A DNA stretch of 64,000 nt from Pantoea sp. 18069 (GTDB lineage: Bacteria; Pseudomonadota; Gammaproteobacteria; Burkholderiales; Burkholderiaceae_C): contig NZ_CACSJA010000003.1 in assembly GCF_902706035.1 (NCBI RefSeq), positions 62,001 through 126,000 of the forward strand, read 5' to 3'. Under the pieces are notes generated by a model that searched no databases, was not told the origin of the DNA, and saw only the letters and a list, made by a program, of their open reading frames with translations. The translations under genes were made by a program, and so were the position numbers. Shown piece by piece: positions 1-7,243 of the stretch (positions are counted from its first letter, which is position 1; every line of letters begins with the position of its first letter).

Positions 1-613
1 CGGCCATTTCGGCGCCGCTGGCGCAGGCGGGCAGCGGCGCGTTTTTCATGCGCTGCCAGCCCGGCGTGGGCGCGGGTTCGGCAGCGCCTTCGGGCCGGTG
101 CAGGAAGGCCTGGACCACATCGAGCAGATGGCGCGCGCAGAACACGCGCGATTCGGGCACCCAGGCGGCTTCCTCGGCGCTGCCCGGCGGCAGCACCTGG
201 CGGACCTGCTCGCGCTGCTGGTGCAGCGCCAGGCTGGTCGCGAGCGCGCCGCGCACCGGGCGCAGCTCGCCCGACAGCGACAGCTCGCCGGCGAACGTCC
301 AACCTGCAAGCCGGCGCGCGTCGATCTGGCCGCTCGCGGCGAGGATGCCGATGGCGATGGGCAGGTCGAAGCGGCCCGAGTCCTTGGGCAGGTCGGCGGG
401 CGCGAGGTTGACCGTGATGCGCTTGTTGCTGGGAAAATCGAGCCCCGCATTGAGCAGCGCGCTGCGCACGCGTTCACGCGCTTCCTTGACTTCTACGTCG
501 GCCAGACCGACCAGCGAGAAACTGGGCAGTCCGTTGGCCAGATGCACTTCCACGGTGACTTCGGGGGCGTGCAGCCCGAGCAGGGCGCGGCTTTGAACAA
601 GGGCGAGACTCAT
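1..613 (-). CDS. comM: ComM/YifB family Mg-chelatase-like AAA ATPase, N-terminal part
   Basis: The gene runs off the left edge, so only about the first 204 codons are visible, starting at the ATG complementary to 611-613. The reading begins MSLALVQSRALLGL and contains GLPSFSLVGLADVEVKEA, NKRITVNLAPADLPK and FDLPIAIGIL. These are the hallmark strings of the ChlI domain at the N terminus of YifB/ComM proteins, which are about 500 residues long. The ATPase and C-terminal domains lie outside the window. In naturally competent bacteria ComM is a branch-migration helicase that promotes recombination of incoming DNA. Family assignment is firm; function here is by homology. Confidence 0.9.
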   Translation of the reverse strand, partial: MSLALVQSRALLGLHAPEVTVEVHLANGLPSFSLVGLADVEVKEARERVRSALLNAGLDFPSNKRITVNLAPADLPKDSGRFDLPIAIGILAASGQIDARRLAGWTFAGELSLSGELRPVRGALATSLALHQQREQVRQVLPPGSAEEAAWVPESRVFCARHLLDVVQAFLHRPEGAAEPAPTPGWQRMKNAPLPACASGAEMA

Positions 614-974
614 GGTGGATGGCGCGGGAAAGGAGGGTGGGTCAATCCCGGCGCGAAATAGTTTGCCACGCAGGCGTGCGCCCGCCAAGGCCGGCATGAC
701 CTTGACGCAGGCAGGGCTGGCCGCGCGCCTGTGCGCATCGAAAACGGGCGAAGCCAGGGAACGCCGGGCCGGTGCATGCACCGCGCGGAAGACGCCGAAG
801 ATGCGGTGCAGGACGTCTTTGCCCGCTATGCGGCGGCGGCCAAGGACAGCTGCTCGCTCTACCCCAGCTACACCAGGATCTTCAATTCACAGCCCGGCCA
901 TGTGATCGATATCCACGGCAACTCGCTGGCACCGAAACAAGGCGTCAGCCAGCCATCGGCCCGTGCCTACGGCG
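614..974. other. gene-free stretch, possibly degraded
   Basis: No convincing gene lies between comM and the hemerythrin gene. A plus-strand frame at about 770-850 reads EDAEDAVQDVFARY, which resembles region 2 of ECF sigma factors, but the similarity stops after some 15 residues. It may be a scrap of a lost gene or chance. Confidence 0.3.
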
Positions 975-1457
975 TCACATCTTGCGCCGCAACACCACCG
1001 GCTTGCCGCCATAGGTGCGCTTGGACATCCATGCGGCAAGCGCGGAGTCCAAATAGTCTGCATGGCCGGGAAACCACTGGAACAGGTGCATAGCGAAATC
1101 GTGCACCAACGCCAGGTTGGGCGGGCCGGAGCCTTCCAGGATGGCGCGCACCTCCCGGGTGGATTTCAACACCGCAGCATGCTCTTCGATGTGGCAATCC
1201 GAGGGCGGGAATGCGGTGCTACGCATCCACTCTTCCTCCTGGGCGAAGTGCGTGCTGGCGTGTTCTTCGAAACCCAGCAGGGCGGCCAGTGCGTTCGATT
1301 CGTCGCAGGTGAGCAGGCGGAACGCGACTTGGTAGAACTCCTCGTGTGTTGCGTCCATCGGGCCGAAGCCGAGCAGGCGCGCGTCCGACCACAGGAAACT
1401 GGTGTCCGCCTGCGGGCGGGGCGCAGCGGGATCATGAAGCGGGGGGACCGTGGTCAT
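975..1457 (-). CDS. bacteriohemerythrin-like protein
   Basis: A 160-residue soluble protein with the diiron hemerythrin signature. Visible ligands are His38, His70 and Glu74 (HFAQEEEWM), His89 and His93 (HIEEH), and His132 and Asp137 (FPGHADYLD). Their spacings match the canonical H-HxxxE-HxxxH-HxxxxD pattern. Family members bind O2 at a non-heme diiron site and are thought to buffer or deliver oxygen or act as sensors. There is no methyl-accepting domain, so this is the stand-alone type. It is convergent with nothing and lies 69 bp downstream of the LinD-like GST on the same strand. An oxygen-supply role for the neighbouring oxygenases is inference. Confidence 0.85.
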   Translation of the reverse strand: MTTVPPLHDPAAPRPQADTSFLWSDARLLGFGPMDATHEEFYQVAFRLLTCDESNALAALLGFEEHASTHFAQEEEWMRSTAFPPSDCHIEEHAAVLKSTREVRAILEGSGPPNLALVHDFAMHLFQWFPGHADYLDSALAAWMSKRTYGGKPVVLRRKM

Positions 1458-1526
1458 AGGAAATCAGGAAAGGTGACGCGCGTACGGCTGCGCCAAGGTT
1501 GAGGTCAAAGCTTGGGCGTTTTTTCT

Positions 1527-2504
1527 TCAGCTGAATAGCGCGCCAGGCCAATTGACGACCGCCGACTGGACCGCCGGCAGTTCGCGCAGTCGCGCGGCGT
1601 AGGCCGCCACGGCTGGCCGCTTATCGTCTTTCCAGAAGATGTCGGCGCCCATGTTGCCCATGCGCAGCAGTTCGATTCCCCAGCAGAGGTCAGCCATCGT
1701 CAACCGGTCGTCCAAGAGCCACTCGGACTTGGCGGCCTGGAGTTGGCGCTCCAGCACCTGGCAAGCCGCTTCCGCAGTGACATAGGCCTCTTGCATGCGC
1801 TCCTCGGTGAACAGCTGTTGCGCCGCGCTCAACTCCTTGGCGCGCTTGGCGGTGTAGCCGCGTACCAGTACCTCGTCGTCCGCGAATTCAGCCAGATAGC
1901 GATCGCAGCGCTCCACTTTGCCCATCGCGAAGTCGACGCCGTTCTTGCCGCGCTGCGTAGGCGGCCGGCGGTCTTCCCCGGGCGGCTTGCCGCTGAGCAT
2001 TTGGTAGTTGGGCAGGTTGTCAATGATGTCCAGTTCGGCGTCAATCGCCGCCGCCAAGTGGACCGGACGCAAGCTGCGGGCTCCATCGGCCACAGCGGCC
2101 TCGTCGAGGTGCCGGCAGATGCGCTTGGAGTCGACCACCACCGTGCCGGCGTCCCAGTCCACCAGTGTGGGCACCACGGCCGCGTCGCAGCCGCCACCGG
2201 ATGCAACCGAGGTGCTGCCGGTGTGGCGGTCCACCAGCTTCGTGCCCATCTGCTTGCAGCCCAGCATGCGCAGCCGTACATGCGCCGGCAGGTAGGTCTG
2301 GCCCTCGAACAGATTCATCATGTGTGAAAGGTAAGTCAGGCGGTGGTGGGCCAGTACCGCGCGCACCTTCTGCGAGCAGATCGAGCTGGCGGCACTGAAA
2401 AGCTCGAAGCGTGGCGTGGTGGTGGATGGGTCGCCAATCAGCTCGCCCTCGCTGTTCAGCGCGGCGCGGGTGTCGGCCACCAGCGTCTGTATCTGCACAT
2501 TCAC
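1527..2504 (-). CDS. glutathione S-transferase, LinD-like (2,5-dichlorohydroquinone reductive dechlorinase-type)
   Basis: With the GTG at 2504 the protein has 325 residues: thioredoxin fold first (PRFELF, then SICSQKVR with Cys43), a long insertion, the cis-Pro segment VVPTLVD followed by DSKRICRHL, and a helical C-terminal GST domain ending near WPG. Length, insertion and the SICSQKVR/VVPTLVD/DSK blocks recall LinD of lindane degraders, which replaces ring chlorine by hydrogen using two glutathiones; this comparison is from memory. The GTG is chosen because GGAG lies 9 nt upstream and homologous sequence starts soon after; an ATG at 2582 and a GTG at 2627 are in the same open frame. The substrate is unknown; a maleylacetoacetate-isomerase or beta-etherase type activity is the main alternative. 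Confidence 0.72.
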   Translation of the reverse strand: MNVQIQTLVADTRAALNSEGELIGDPSTTTPRFELFSAASSICSQKVRAVLAHHRLTYLSHMMNLFEGQTYLPAHVRLRMLGCKQMGTKLVDRHTGSTSVASGGGCDAAVVPTLVDWDAGTVVVDSKRICRHLDEAAVADGARSLRPVHLAAAIDAELDIIDNLPNYQMLSGKPPGEDRRPPTQRGKNGVDFAMGKVERCDRYLAEFADDEVLVRGYTAKRAKELSAAQQLFTEERMQEAYVTAEAACQVLERQLQAAKSEWLLDDRLTMADLCWGIELLRMGNMGADIFWKDDKRPAVAAYAARLRELPAVQSAVVNWPGALFS

Positions 2505-2735
2505 GATTCGTGTCTCCGGATGCGCGTCCAGCGCACCACCGGGTTGTTTTGCGCCTGCGGCGCCGGGTCGTAGCAGCTTCATAGGTTCCGTGGAGGTTTT
2601 AAATGCCAATCGCTTTCTTGCTGCCACCCCTCGGCAGCAACCTTACCGACGTTCCAAAAGCGGAGTACGCCGTCGTTCCATCAAGACCGTGAGTTCTTCG
2701 ACGTAGAGCAACAACCTGCCTAAGCAATCACAATT

Positions 2736-2749
2736 TTGATTCGAATCAT
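2736..2749. promoter_or_regulatory. 14-bp palindromic operator, copy 1
   Basis: TTGATTCGAATCAT; its core TGATTCGAATCA is a perfect 12-bp palindrome. It matches the pattern TTGAT-N4-ATCRA found at four other places in this island. It lies upstream of the LinD-like GST (minus strand) and of the gene scrap at 2813-2940 (plus strand). Confidence 0.5.
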
Positions 2750-2812
2750 TATTGATCGAAATTTGAATAAAGTGAAGGACCTGGGCCTAGAGGATTCCCT
2801 TGGTACCTGGCG

Positions 2813-2960
2813 GTGCTCGTCATTGCCAACGACACCCGCTTCTACGGGTTCATGCCGGCGGTCTTCCCCGACAACCTCAACGTCCAGGCGATGTTCGAAG
2901 GCAACCCCGCACTGGCCGCCGCAAGCGCCACGCAAAACGGCACGCTGGGCAGTGATGACA
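2813..2960 (+). pseudogene. scrap possibly from a class D flavin monooxygenase / acyl-CoA dehydrogenase-fold gene
   Basis: A frame without a proper start reads LVIANDTRFYGFMPAVF, then NVQAMFEGNPALAAAS and an NGT segment. This resembles the N-terminal half of HsaA/DszC-type flavin monooxygenases, where a W/Y-rich helix is followed by an F.dNP..laaS block; compare the intact enzyme at 29084. The similarity ends by about 2960 and no flanking domain is found. The assignment is tentative. The rest of the gene-free stretch 2583-3228 shows only operator copy 1 and no recognisable coding sequence. Confidence 0.3.
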
Positions 2961-3228
2961 GCGCGGGTCCCGGGCCTGCACTGCGGGCCGGTGAGCGGAA
3001 AGGTCACGCAGGGTTTCTTCCCGACGGGCGCCGGGAAGCAATTACCTGTTGAACATAGGCCAAGTTGGTCCTGCCGGGCTGTTCACCGCAATCGGCGCAT
3101 GAGGGGGTAGGGCCCGTTCCCAGCTTGGAGTCCACCAACGCCCTGAAACCCGCAGTCGGCACGGGAGCTGAACAAAGCTGACGCTCAAAGCGTACGTTCA
3201 GTGGCTCGATTCGCAAGCCCAGAGAAGC

Positions 3229-4236
3229 TCACAGATCCAGGACCAGCGTCTTGCAGCCAGCCTTGGCGCGCGACACGCAGGGCGTGAACTGGTCGTTCTT
3301 GGCCTGTTCGGCGTCGGTCAGGAACATGTCGCGGTGGTCTATGTCACCTTCAAGAACGCGGGTCAGGCAGGTGCCGCACACGCCCTGTTCGCAAGAGATG
3401 GGGAGACTGAATCCGTCGGCCTCCAGCACCTGGGTGATGGTCTGGTTCTTCTGCACCGTCAACACCGCGCCGGAGCTGGCAATCTTGACCTGGAAGCTGC
3501 CGTCAAAGGAGGTGTCGAGTTCTGCCGCAGCGAAGTACTCGCGGTGAATGTTGTCTTCCGACCAGCCGAGTTCCTTGGCCGTGGCTATGATCCAGTCCAT
3601 GAACCCGTTGGGGCCGCAGACGAACAAATGCTTGCCGGCTTCCGGGCTACCCAGCGTAGCTCGAGCGTCGAGCTTCTGCTCGGGCGCGCCGCTGTCGAAG
3701 TGATAGCTCACGCGGTCGGCGAACGAAGATGCGGCGATGCGGGGTTGGAAGGCGGTGCGCGAGGGGTCGCGAGTGCAGTAGTGCATCTCGAACTGCGCGT
3801 TGGTCTGCGCCAGTCGCTCGGCCATGCACAAAATCGGCGTAATGCCGATGCCACCGCCCAACAGGATGGCGTGCTGGGCGGGCACAAGATGGAAGTGGTT
3901 GCGCGGCTCGCTGATCTGCAGAACGTCGCCTTCTTTGAGCTGCTCGTGTACGGCGGCGGAGCCGCCACGGGAATTTGGGTCGTGCAGCACGGCCACGAGA
4001 TAACGGTGGCGCTCTTCGGGGTGGTTGCACAGGGAGTACTGTCGCACCAGGCCATTGGGCAGGTGCAGGTCAATGTGAGAGCCGGCGGAGAAAGTAGGCA
4101 GCTCGCGGCCGTCGACATCGACGAGTTCGAGACTGCAGATGCCATCGGCCTCTGTGCGCTTGGCAAGCACGCGGGCCGACAGGGAGGAAGGAGTGGCGTT
4201 GGTTGACATGGGGGAAGGAGTGGCGTTGGTTGACAT
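3229..4236 (-). CDS. VanB/PDR-type oxygenase reductase (FMN/NAD(P)H, 2Fe-2S ferredoxin)
   Basis: A 335-residue electron-transfer protein with domains in the order flavin-binding (RQYSLCNHPEE, residues 66-76), NAD(P)H-binding (ILLGGGIGITPI, about 124-135) and C-terminal plant-type 2Fe-2S ferredoxin with Cys282, Cys287, Cys290 and Cys320 (CEQGVCGTC). This architecture belongs to class IA reductases such as VanB and phthalate dioxygenase reductase, which pass electrons from NAD(P)H to Rieske oxygenases. It is the only such reductase in the window, so it probably serves the three Rieske oxygenases at 8248, 11960 and 13944. The N terminus is tandemly duplicated (MSTNATPSP then MSTNATPSS), giving two possible starts at 4236 and 4209. 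Confidence 0.9.
   Translation of the reverse strand: MSTNATPSPMSTNATPSSLSARVLAKRTEADGICSLELVDVDGRELPTFSAGSHIDLHLPNGLVRQYSLCNHPEERHRYLVAVLHDPNSRGGSAAVHEQLKEGDVLQISEPRNHFHLVPAQHAILLGGGIGITPILCMAERLAQTNAQFEMHYCTRDPSRTAFQPRIAASSFADRVSYHFDSGAPEQKLDARATLGSPEAGKHLFVCGPNGFMDWIIATAKELGWSEDNIHREYFAAAELDTSFDGSFQVKIASSGAVLTVQKNQTITQVLEADGFSLPISCEQGVCGTCLTRVLEGDIDHRDMFLTDAEQAKNDQFTPCVSRAKAGCKTLVLDL
4203..4236. repeat. 27-bp direct tandem duplication across the reductase start
   Basis: The unit ending in GGTTGACATGGG occurs twice head to tail. It duplicates the start codon, the first eight or nine codons and part of the leader of the reductase gene, so the protein can begin at either ATG. Confidence 0.8.
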
Positions 4237-4254
4237 GGGGAAGCAAAAATAAGA

Positions 4255-4353
4255 TCAGTGTTCAGTCGCGAGGCCTGAACACCAGCGGAACATATCCACC
4301 TCGAAGCCCACCTTGCCTGGGCCCATGTATGCGGCGCCTCTGTTGCCTGCCAT
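4255..4353 (-). pseudogene. 5' scrap of glutathione-independent formaldehyde dehydrogenase
   Basis: From an ATG at 4353 preceded by GAAGGGA, the frame reads MAGNRGAAYMGPGKVGFEVD and then loses similarity, stopping at 4255 after 32 codons. The string closely follows the N terminus of the zinc alcohol-dehydrogenase-type formaldehyde dehydrogenase FdhA (MSGNRGVVYLGPGKVEV type), normally about 400 residues. Only the first 20 or so codons survive, directly upstream of the oxygenase reductase on the same strand. Formaldehyde dehydrogenase commonly accompanies O-demethylating oxygenases, so the scrap hints at the island's ancestral substrate class. Identification rests on this short but distinctive stretch. 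Confidence 0.6.
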
Positions 4354-4599
4354 GTTCATTCCCTTCAGGGTCTAAGCTGGGTAAGCCAGCGCCAAGAATC
4401 ACAAACTCGATCCCAGGCGCGCGTTTTCCTGCTGCTTCACGGGTCCAAAAGCATTTCGTAGCGGCGTTTGCGGACGAGGGCCTGGTGTGATCGGTTGCTC
4501 TTGATCCGCACGGCGTTCGATCTCGACGTTGGCGCCGGTCCGGTTCAGTCGCGCTGCCAAGCGCTGTGCACGCCGTAATGGCGACCGCGTCAGGAAGCT

Positions 4600-5232
4600 T
4601 TACAACTCGAGTCGCTGCATGGGCATTTCCAGCAGATAGCGGAGCCGGTCGAGACCCAAGGTGGGGTCGGTCAACTCGGCACTGAACCACTCGTGCACCG
4701 AATGGATGTAAAGCGAGAAGAGCAGTTCGGCGGCCTGTTCGGAATGGAAGTCGACCTTCATGCGCCGCAGCTCCTTGGCGCGATCAATCCATTCGATCAG
4801 GCACTGCCGCATCAGGGCGCGGCGCTCCAATATCATCTGCACATGCGGGTTGCCAGACGGGTTCACCAACGGCAGAACGACGCGGCTGAGCTCAGGCTTG
4901 CTGGCCCAGAACCGGAAGCTGATGGAGAAGTCGTCCATCAACTGGTCGAGCAAGGACCGATCAGGCTTGATGGGCGACACGAACAATGGCGGCAATTGCG
5001 CGAGATCGTCGACGAACAGCATGACGGCCAGACCCGCCTTGTCAGATGCATAGGCCGCCACCGTGCCGAAGCCAACGTCGGCCACTTTCGCGACCTCGCT
5101 CATCCGCGTCATGTGAAAGCCATGCGTCTCGAACAGATGCCGCGCGGCGCGCTTGATGGCGTCCAACTTCTCGGTCTTGCGCCGCTCGCGCAGACCCATG
5201 CCGCTCCCTGCCAAAGGCGTATGCACCTTCAT
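4600..5232 (-). CDS. TetR/AcrR family transcriptional regulator
   Basis: A 210-residue regulator with an N-terminal TetR helix-turn-helix at about residues 17-64 (AIKRAARHLFETHGF, then MSEVAKVADVGFGTVAAYASDK) and a helical ligand-binding C-terminal domain. The start may be Met1 or Met12 (MGLRERRKTEKLD). It is divergent from the duplicated promoter region 5337-5740 and the Bug gene, and upstream of the reductase on the same strand. One copy of the repeated palindrome lies at 5338-5351, about 105 bp before its start, so autoregulation and control of the island are plausible. The effector is unknown. Confidence 0.88.
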   Translation of the reverse strand: MKVHTPLAGSGMGLRERRKTEKLDAIKRAARHLFETHGFHMTRMSEVAKVADVGFGTVAAYASDKAGLAVMLFVDDLAQLPPLFVSPIKPDRSLLDQLMDDFSISFRFWASKPELSRVVLPLVNPSGNPHVQMILERRALMRQCLIEWIDRAKELRRMKVDFHSEQAAELLFSLYIHSVHEWFSAELTDPTLGLDRLRYLLEMPMQRLEL

Positions 5233-5337
5233 ATTTCAATGACTCACTCAAGTTGTTGTTCGTTGGCGCCCATGCTGCTGTGAGCTGGATCCTGCGATCC
5301 GCCAGCGGGCAGGACCAAAATGCAGATTGACTCAAAA

Positions 5338-5351
5338 TTGATTGAGATCGA
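5338..5351. promoter_or_regulatory. 14-bp palindromic operator, copy 2
   Basis: TTGATTGAGATCGA, an imperfect inverted repeat of the TTGAT-N4-ATCRA type. It marks the left end of the 5337-5740 duplication and sits between the TetR gene and the Bug gene. Confidence 0.5.
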
Positions 5352-5601
5352 TTATGGTACATCAACAGTCATCCATTGATCCAAGGGTTTTCCCGCGGTT
5401 CATTGCCGCGGTTCAGAGCATAGGCGACCCGTTATCTGGACGTTGCCGCGTGAAGGACTCATCTGGGTGGGATAGCGGGTGCCCGCCGACCTGCGCAAGC
5501 GCCATCCACCGCAAGCTGCAGCTTGATATCGTCCCCATTCGACGTTGCAGGACGATGCAGCATCTAGGGTTTTTGCCCACATGAAGAAACTTGACTCTTT
5601 T

Positions 5602-5617
5602 TTTGATTTGAATCAAA
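5602..5617. promoter_or_regulatory. perfect 16-bp palindrome, operator copy 3, within a promoter
   Basis: TTTGATTTGAATCAAA has perfect 7-bp arms. A -35-like TTGACT lies at 5591-5596 and an AT-rich -10-like AAAAAT at 5615-5620, so the palindrome sits in the spacer, where a bound repressor would block polymerase. The likely target is the Bug gene at 5883. Confidence 0.55.
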
Positions 5618-5882
5618 AATGATGAGAATCGCAATATGGGGTCGTGATTGGTGAGGATTTGATTGTGGCGGCTCGCAAGGTCGTCGCACGAGCAGTCGCC
5701 AAGACAGAGGCCTTGCTGCAGTCGGGTGCAGGTGCGGTTGCAGGGGCTCGGCCTGGAGGCGATCGGCAGCTCTGCGGAACAGTTCCGCACAGGCTACGAG
5801 TGCTTGGCGCCGATGGTCGCGCAAATGGTCAGAACGACGGCCGCGGGGCTCGAGTGATTTGACAATTCAATCAGAGACAAAC

Positions 5883-6857
5883 ATGCATTCCAGTAGTTGC
5901 TTCCTTTCTCCTCGTGCCATCGCTGTGGCTTGCCTCGGGCTGGCCGCTGGCATGGCTGGCGCGCAGGACACATATCCCAACAAAGTCGTCAACATCATCG
6001 TGCCCCAATCGGCCAGCGCACCGGCCGATGCGCTGGGGCGTGCCCTTGCCGAACAACTGGGCAAGCAGCTGGGCCAGTCGTTCGTCATCACGAACCGGGA
6101 CGGCGCGGGCGGCACCATTGGCGTGGAAGTCGTCAAGCACGCGAAGGCGGACGGCTACACGCTAGGCTATGGCACCCAGAGCGCGTTCAGCATGCAGCCG
6201 CACCTGCGCAAGACCATGCGCTACCAGGCCGACGACTTCGAGTTCGTCTGTCAGACCAGTTCCTTCGTCACCGTCCTGGCCGTTGGGGCGAAGTCGCGAT
6301 ATCGGTCACTGCAGGACATCATCGAGGTCGCACGCAAGGCGCCAGGCACCATCACGTTCGGTTCGATGGGCCTCGGCTCGACGCCGCACATCATCGGCGA
6401 GGTCCTGGCCAAGGACGCCCGCGTGAAGTTCAACCACATTCCGTACCGCAATCCCGGCGATCTGGTGACGCAACTGATCGTCGGCGACCTTGATCTCACG
6501 GTGCTGTCATCGGTGACTGTCGCGAACAACAAGGACATCCGGCCCGTCGCCGTCCTGGCCAGCAACAAGCCGGCCGTGTTCCCCGAAGTTCCCTTGCTCA
6601 AGGACCTGGGTTACGAGCGCGGCGACGTGCCCATCTTCGTCGGGCTGTATGCGCCCAAGGCCACCCCCGCCCCTGCGCTGGCCAGGTTGCGGCAGGCCTG
6701 CGCCATCGCGGTCGAGTCGGATGCGTTCAAGAGGACCAGCGACACCCTGGGCGCCGAGCGGCGGTATGCCGATATGCCGGCGTACACCGAGAACATCCGG
6801 CAGGACATCCGCTTGATGAAGGAGCTCATTCCCGAACTGGGCATCAAGCCCGATTAG
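5883..6857 (+). CDS. Bug/TctC family periplasmic substrate-binding receptor
   Basis: A 324-residue periplasmic receptor of the tripartite tricarboxylate transporter family. A signal peptide ends near residue 27 (LAAGMAGA/QDTYP). The body has the family blocks VVNIIVPQ, TNRDGAGGTIG, ADGYTLGYG and FNHIPYRNPGD. The usual PGG in the ligand loop is replaced by SASAPAD, which is unusual. The ATG at 5883 is chosen over an in-frame TTG at 5859 because it starts a clean signal peptide. It follows the duplicated operator-promoter region, and no TctA/TctB membrane subunits are nearby. The ligand, perhaps an aromatic acid, is unknown. Confidence 0.88.
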   Translation: MHSSSCFLSPRAIAVACLGLAAGMAGAQDTYPNKVVNIIVPQSASAPADALGRALAEQLGKQLGQSFVITNRDGAGGTIGVEVVKHAKADGYTLGYGTQSAFSMQPHLRKTMRYQADDFEFVCQTSSFVTVLAVGAKSRYRSLQDIIEVARKAPGTITFGSMGLGSTPHIIGEVLAKDARVKFNHIPYRNPGDLVTQLIVGDLDLTVLSSVTVANNKDIRPVAVLASNKPAVFPEVPLLKDLGYERGDVPIFVGLYAPKATPAPALARLRQACAIAVESDAFKRTSDTLGAERRYADMPAYTENIRQDIRLMKELIPELGIKPD

Positions 6858-6919
6858 GACCGGTCCAGCGAGACGGTGCGCTGTTGGTCCGTTGCCCGCA
6901 CCGACAGGTGCCGCTGAAG

Positions 6920-7145
6920 AGGCCACCCCTGGCGGTAATCGCACCGGGAGTGGGCATCGGTGTGGACTGCGCGCCGTACATGATGGGCATCGCGCTGGCG
7001 GGGGGCTGGCCAACCGGGCCATCTCGCCCATCAGATTCCAGGCCGACATGGGTAGGCTGCTGGCCTTCACGTTCCTCTGGAACATGGTTGGCGCCTTGCT
7101 GCGGCTGCCCGCGCTGGCCCACTGCCTCTTGCCGGGCCGCCGTTT
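6920..7145 (+). pseudogene. remnant of an MMPL/RND-family exporter C-terminus
   Basis: Two plus-strand frames together resemble the last transmembrane block of RND/MMPL transporters. GVGIGVDCAPYMMGIALA is at about 6950-7005, and after a frame change QADMGRLLAFTFLWNMVGAL and LPALAHCLLPGRR are at about 7039-7143. Intact family members carry the same strings in the same order within an 800-residue protein. Here the rest of the gene is absent and the reading is frameshifted, so it cannot be functional. It fills most of the gap 6858-7243, in which nothing else is seen. Confidence 0.55.
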
Positions 7146-7243
7146 TTCAAAGTACGCTGTCGCGAGGCTCTCCCGGTTGATACGTCGGCGCGTGTGCCGG
7201 CCTGACTGCATGCCGCGCAGACATTTTTGAAAGGATCGCCGCC

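Larger units (their letters stand above)
5337..5740 (+). repeat. diverged duplicate (copy A) of the promoter and 5' end of the GlcG/HbpS gene
   Basis: Blocks shared in the same order with 10641-11057 include gatccaagggttt, cccgcggtt, ctagggtt, cttgactcttttt, atcaaaaatgat and a stretch encoding ARAVAKTEAL. In copy B these lead into the intact gene at 10959. Here the coding part (GEDLI...ARAVAKTEALLQSG, about 5650-5735) breaks off after some 30 codons. A later frame, to 5857, ends EQFRTGYECLAPMVAQM and could not be identified. Nothing else is seen in 5352-5590. Confidence 0.7.
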
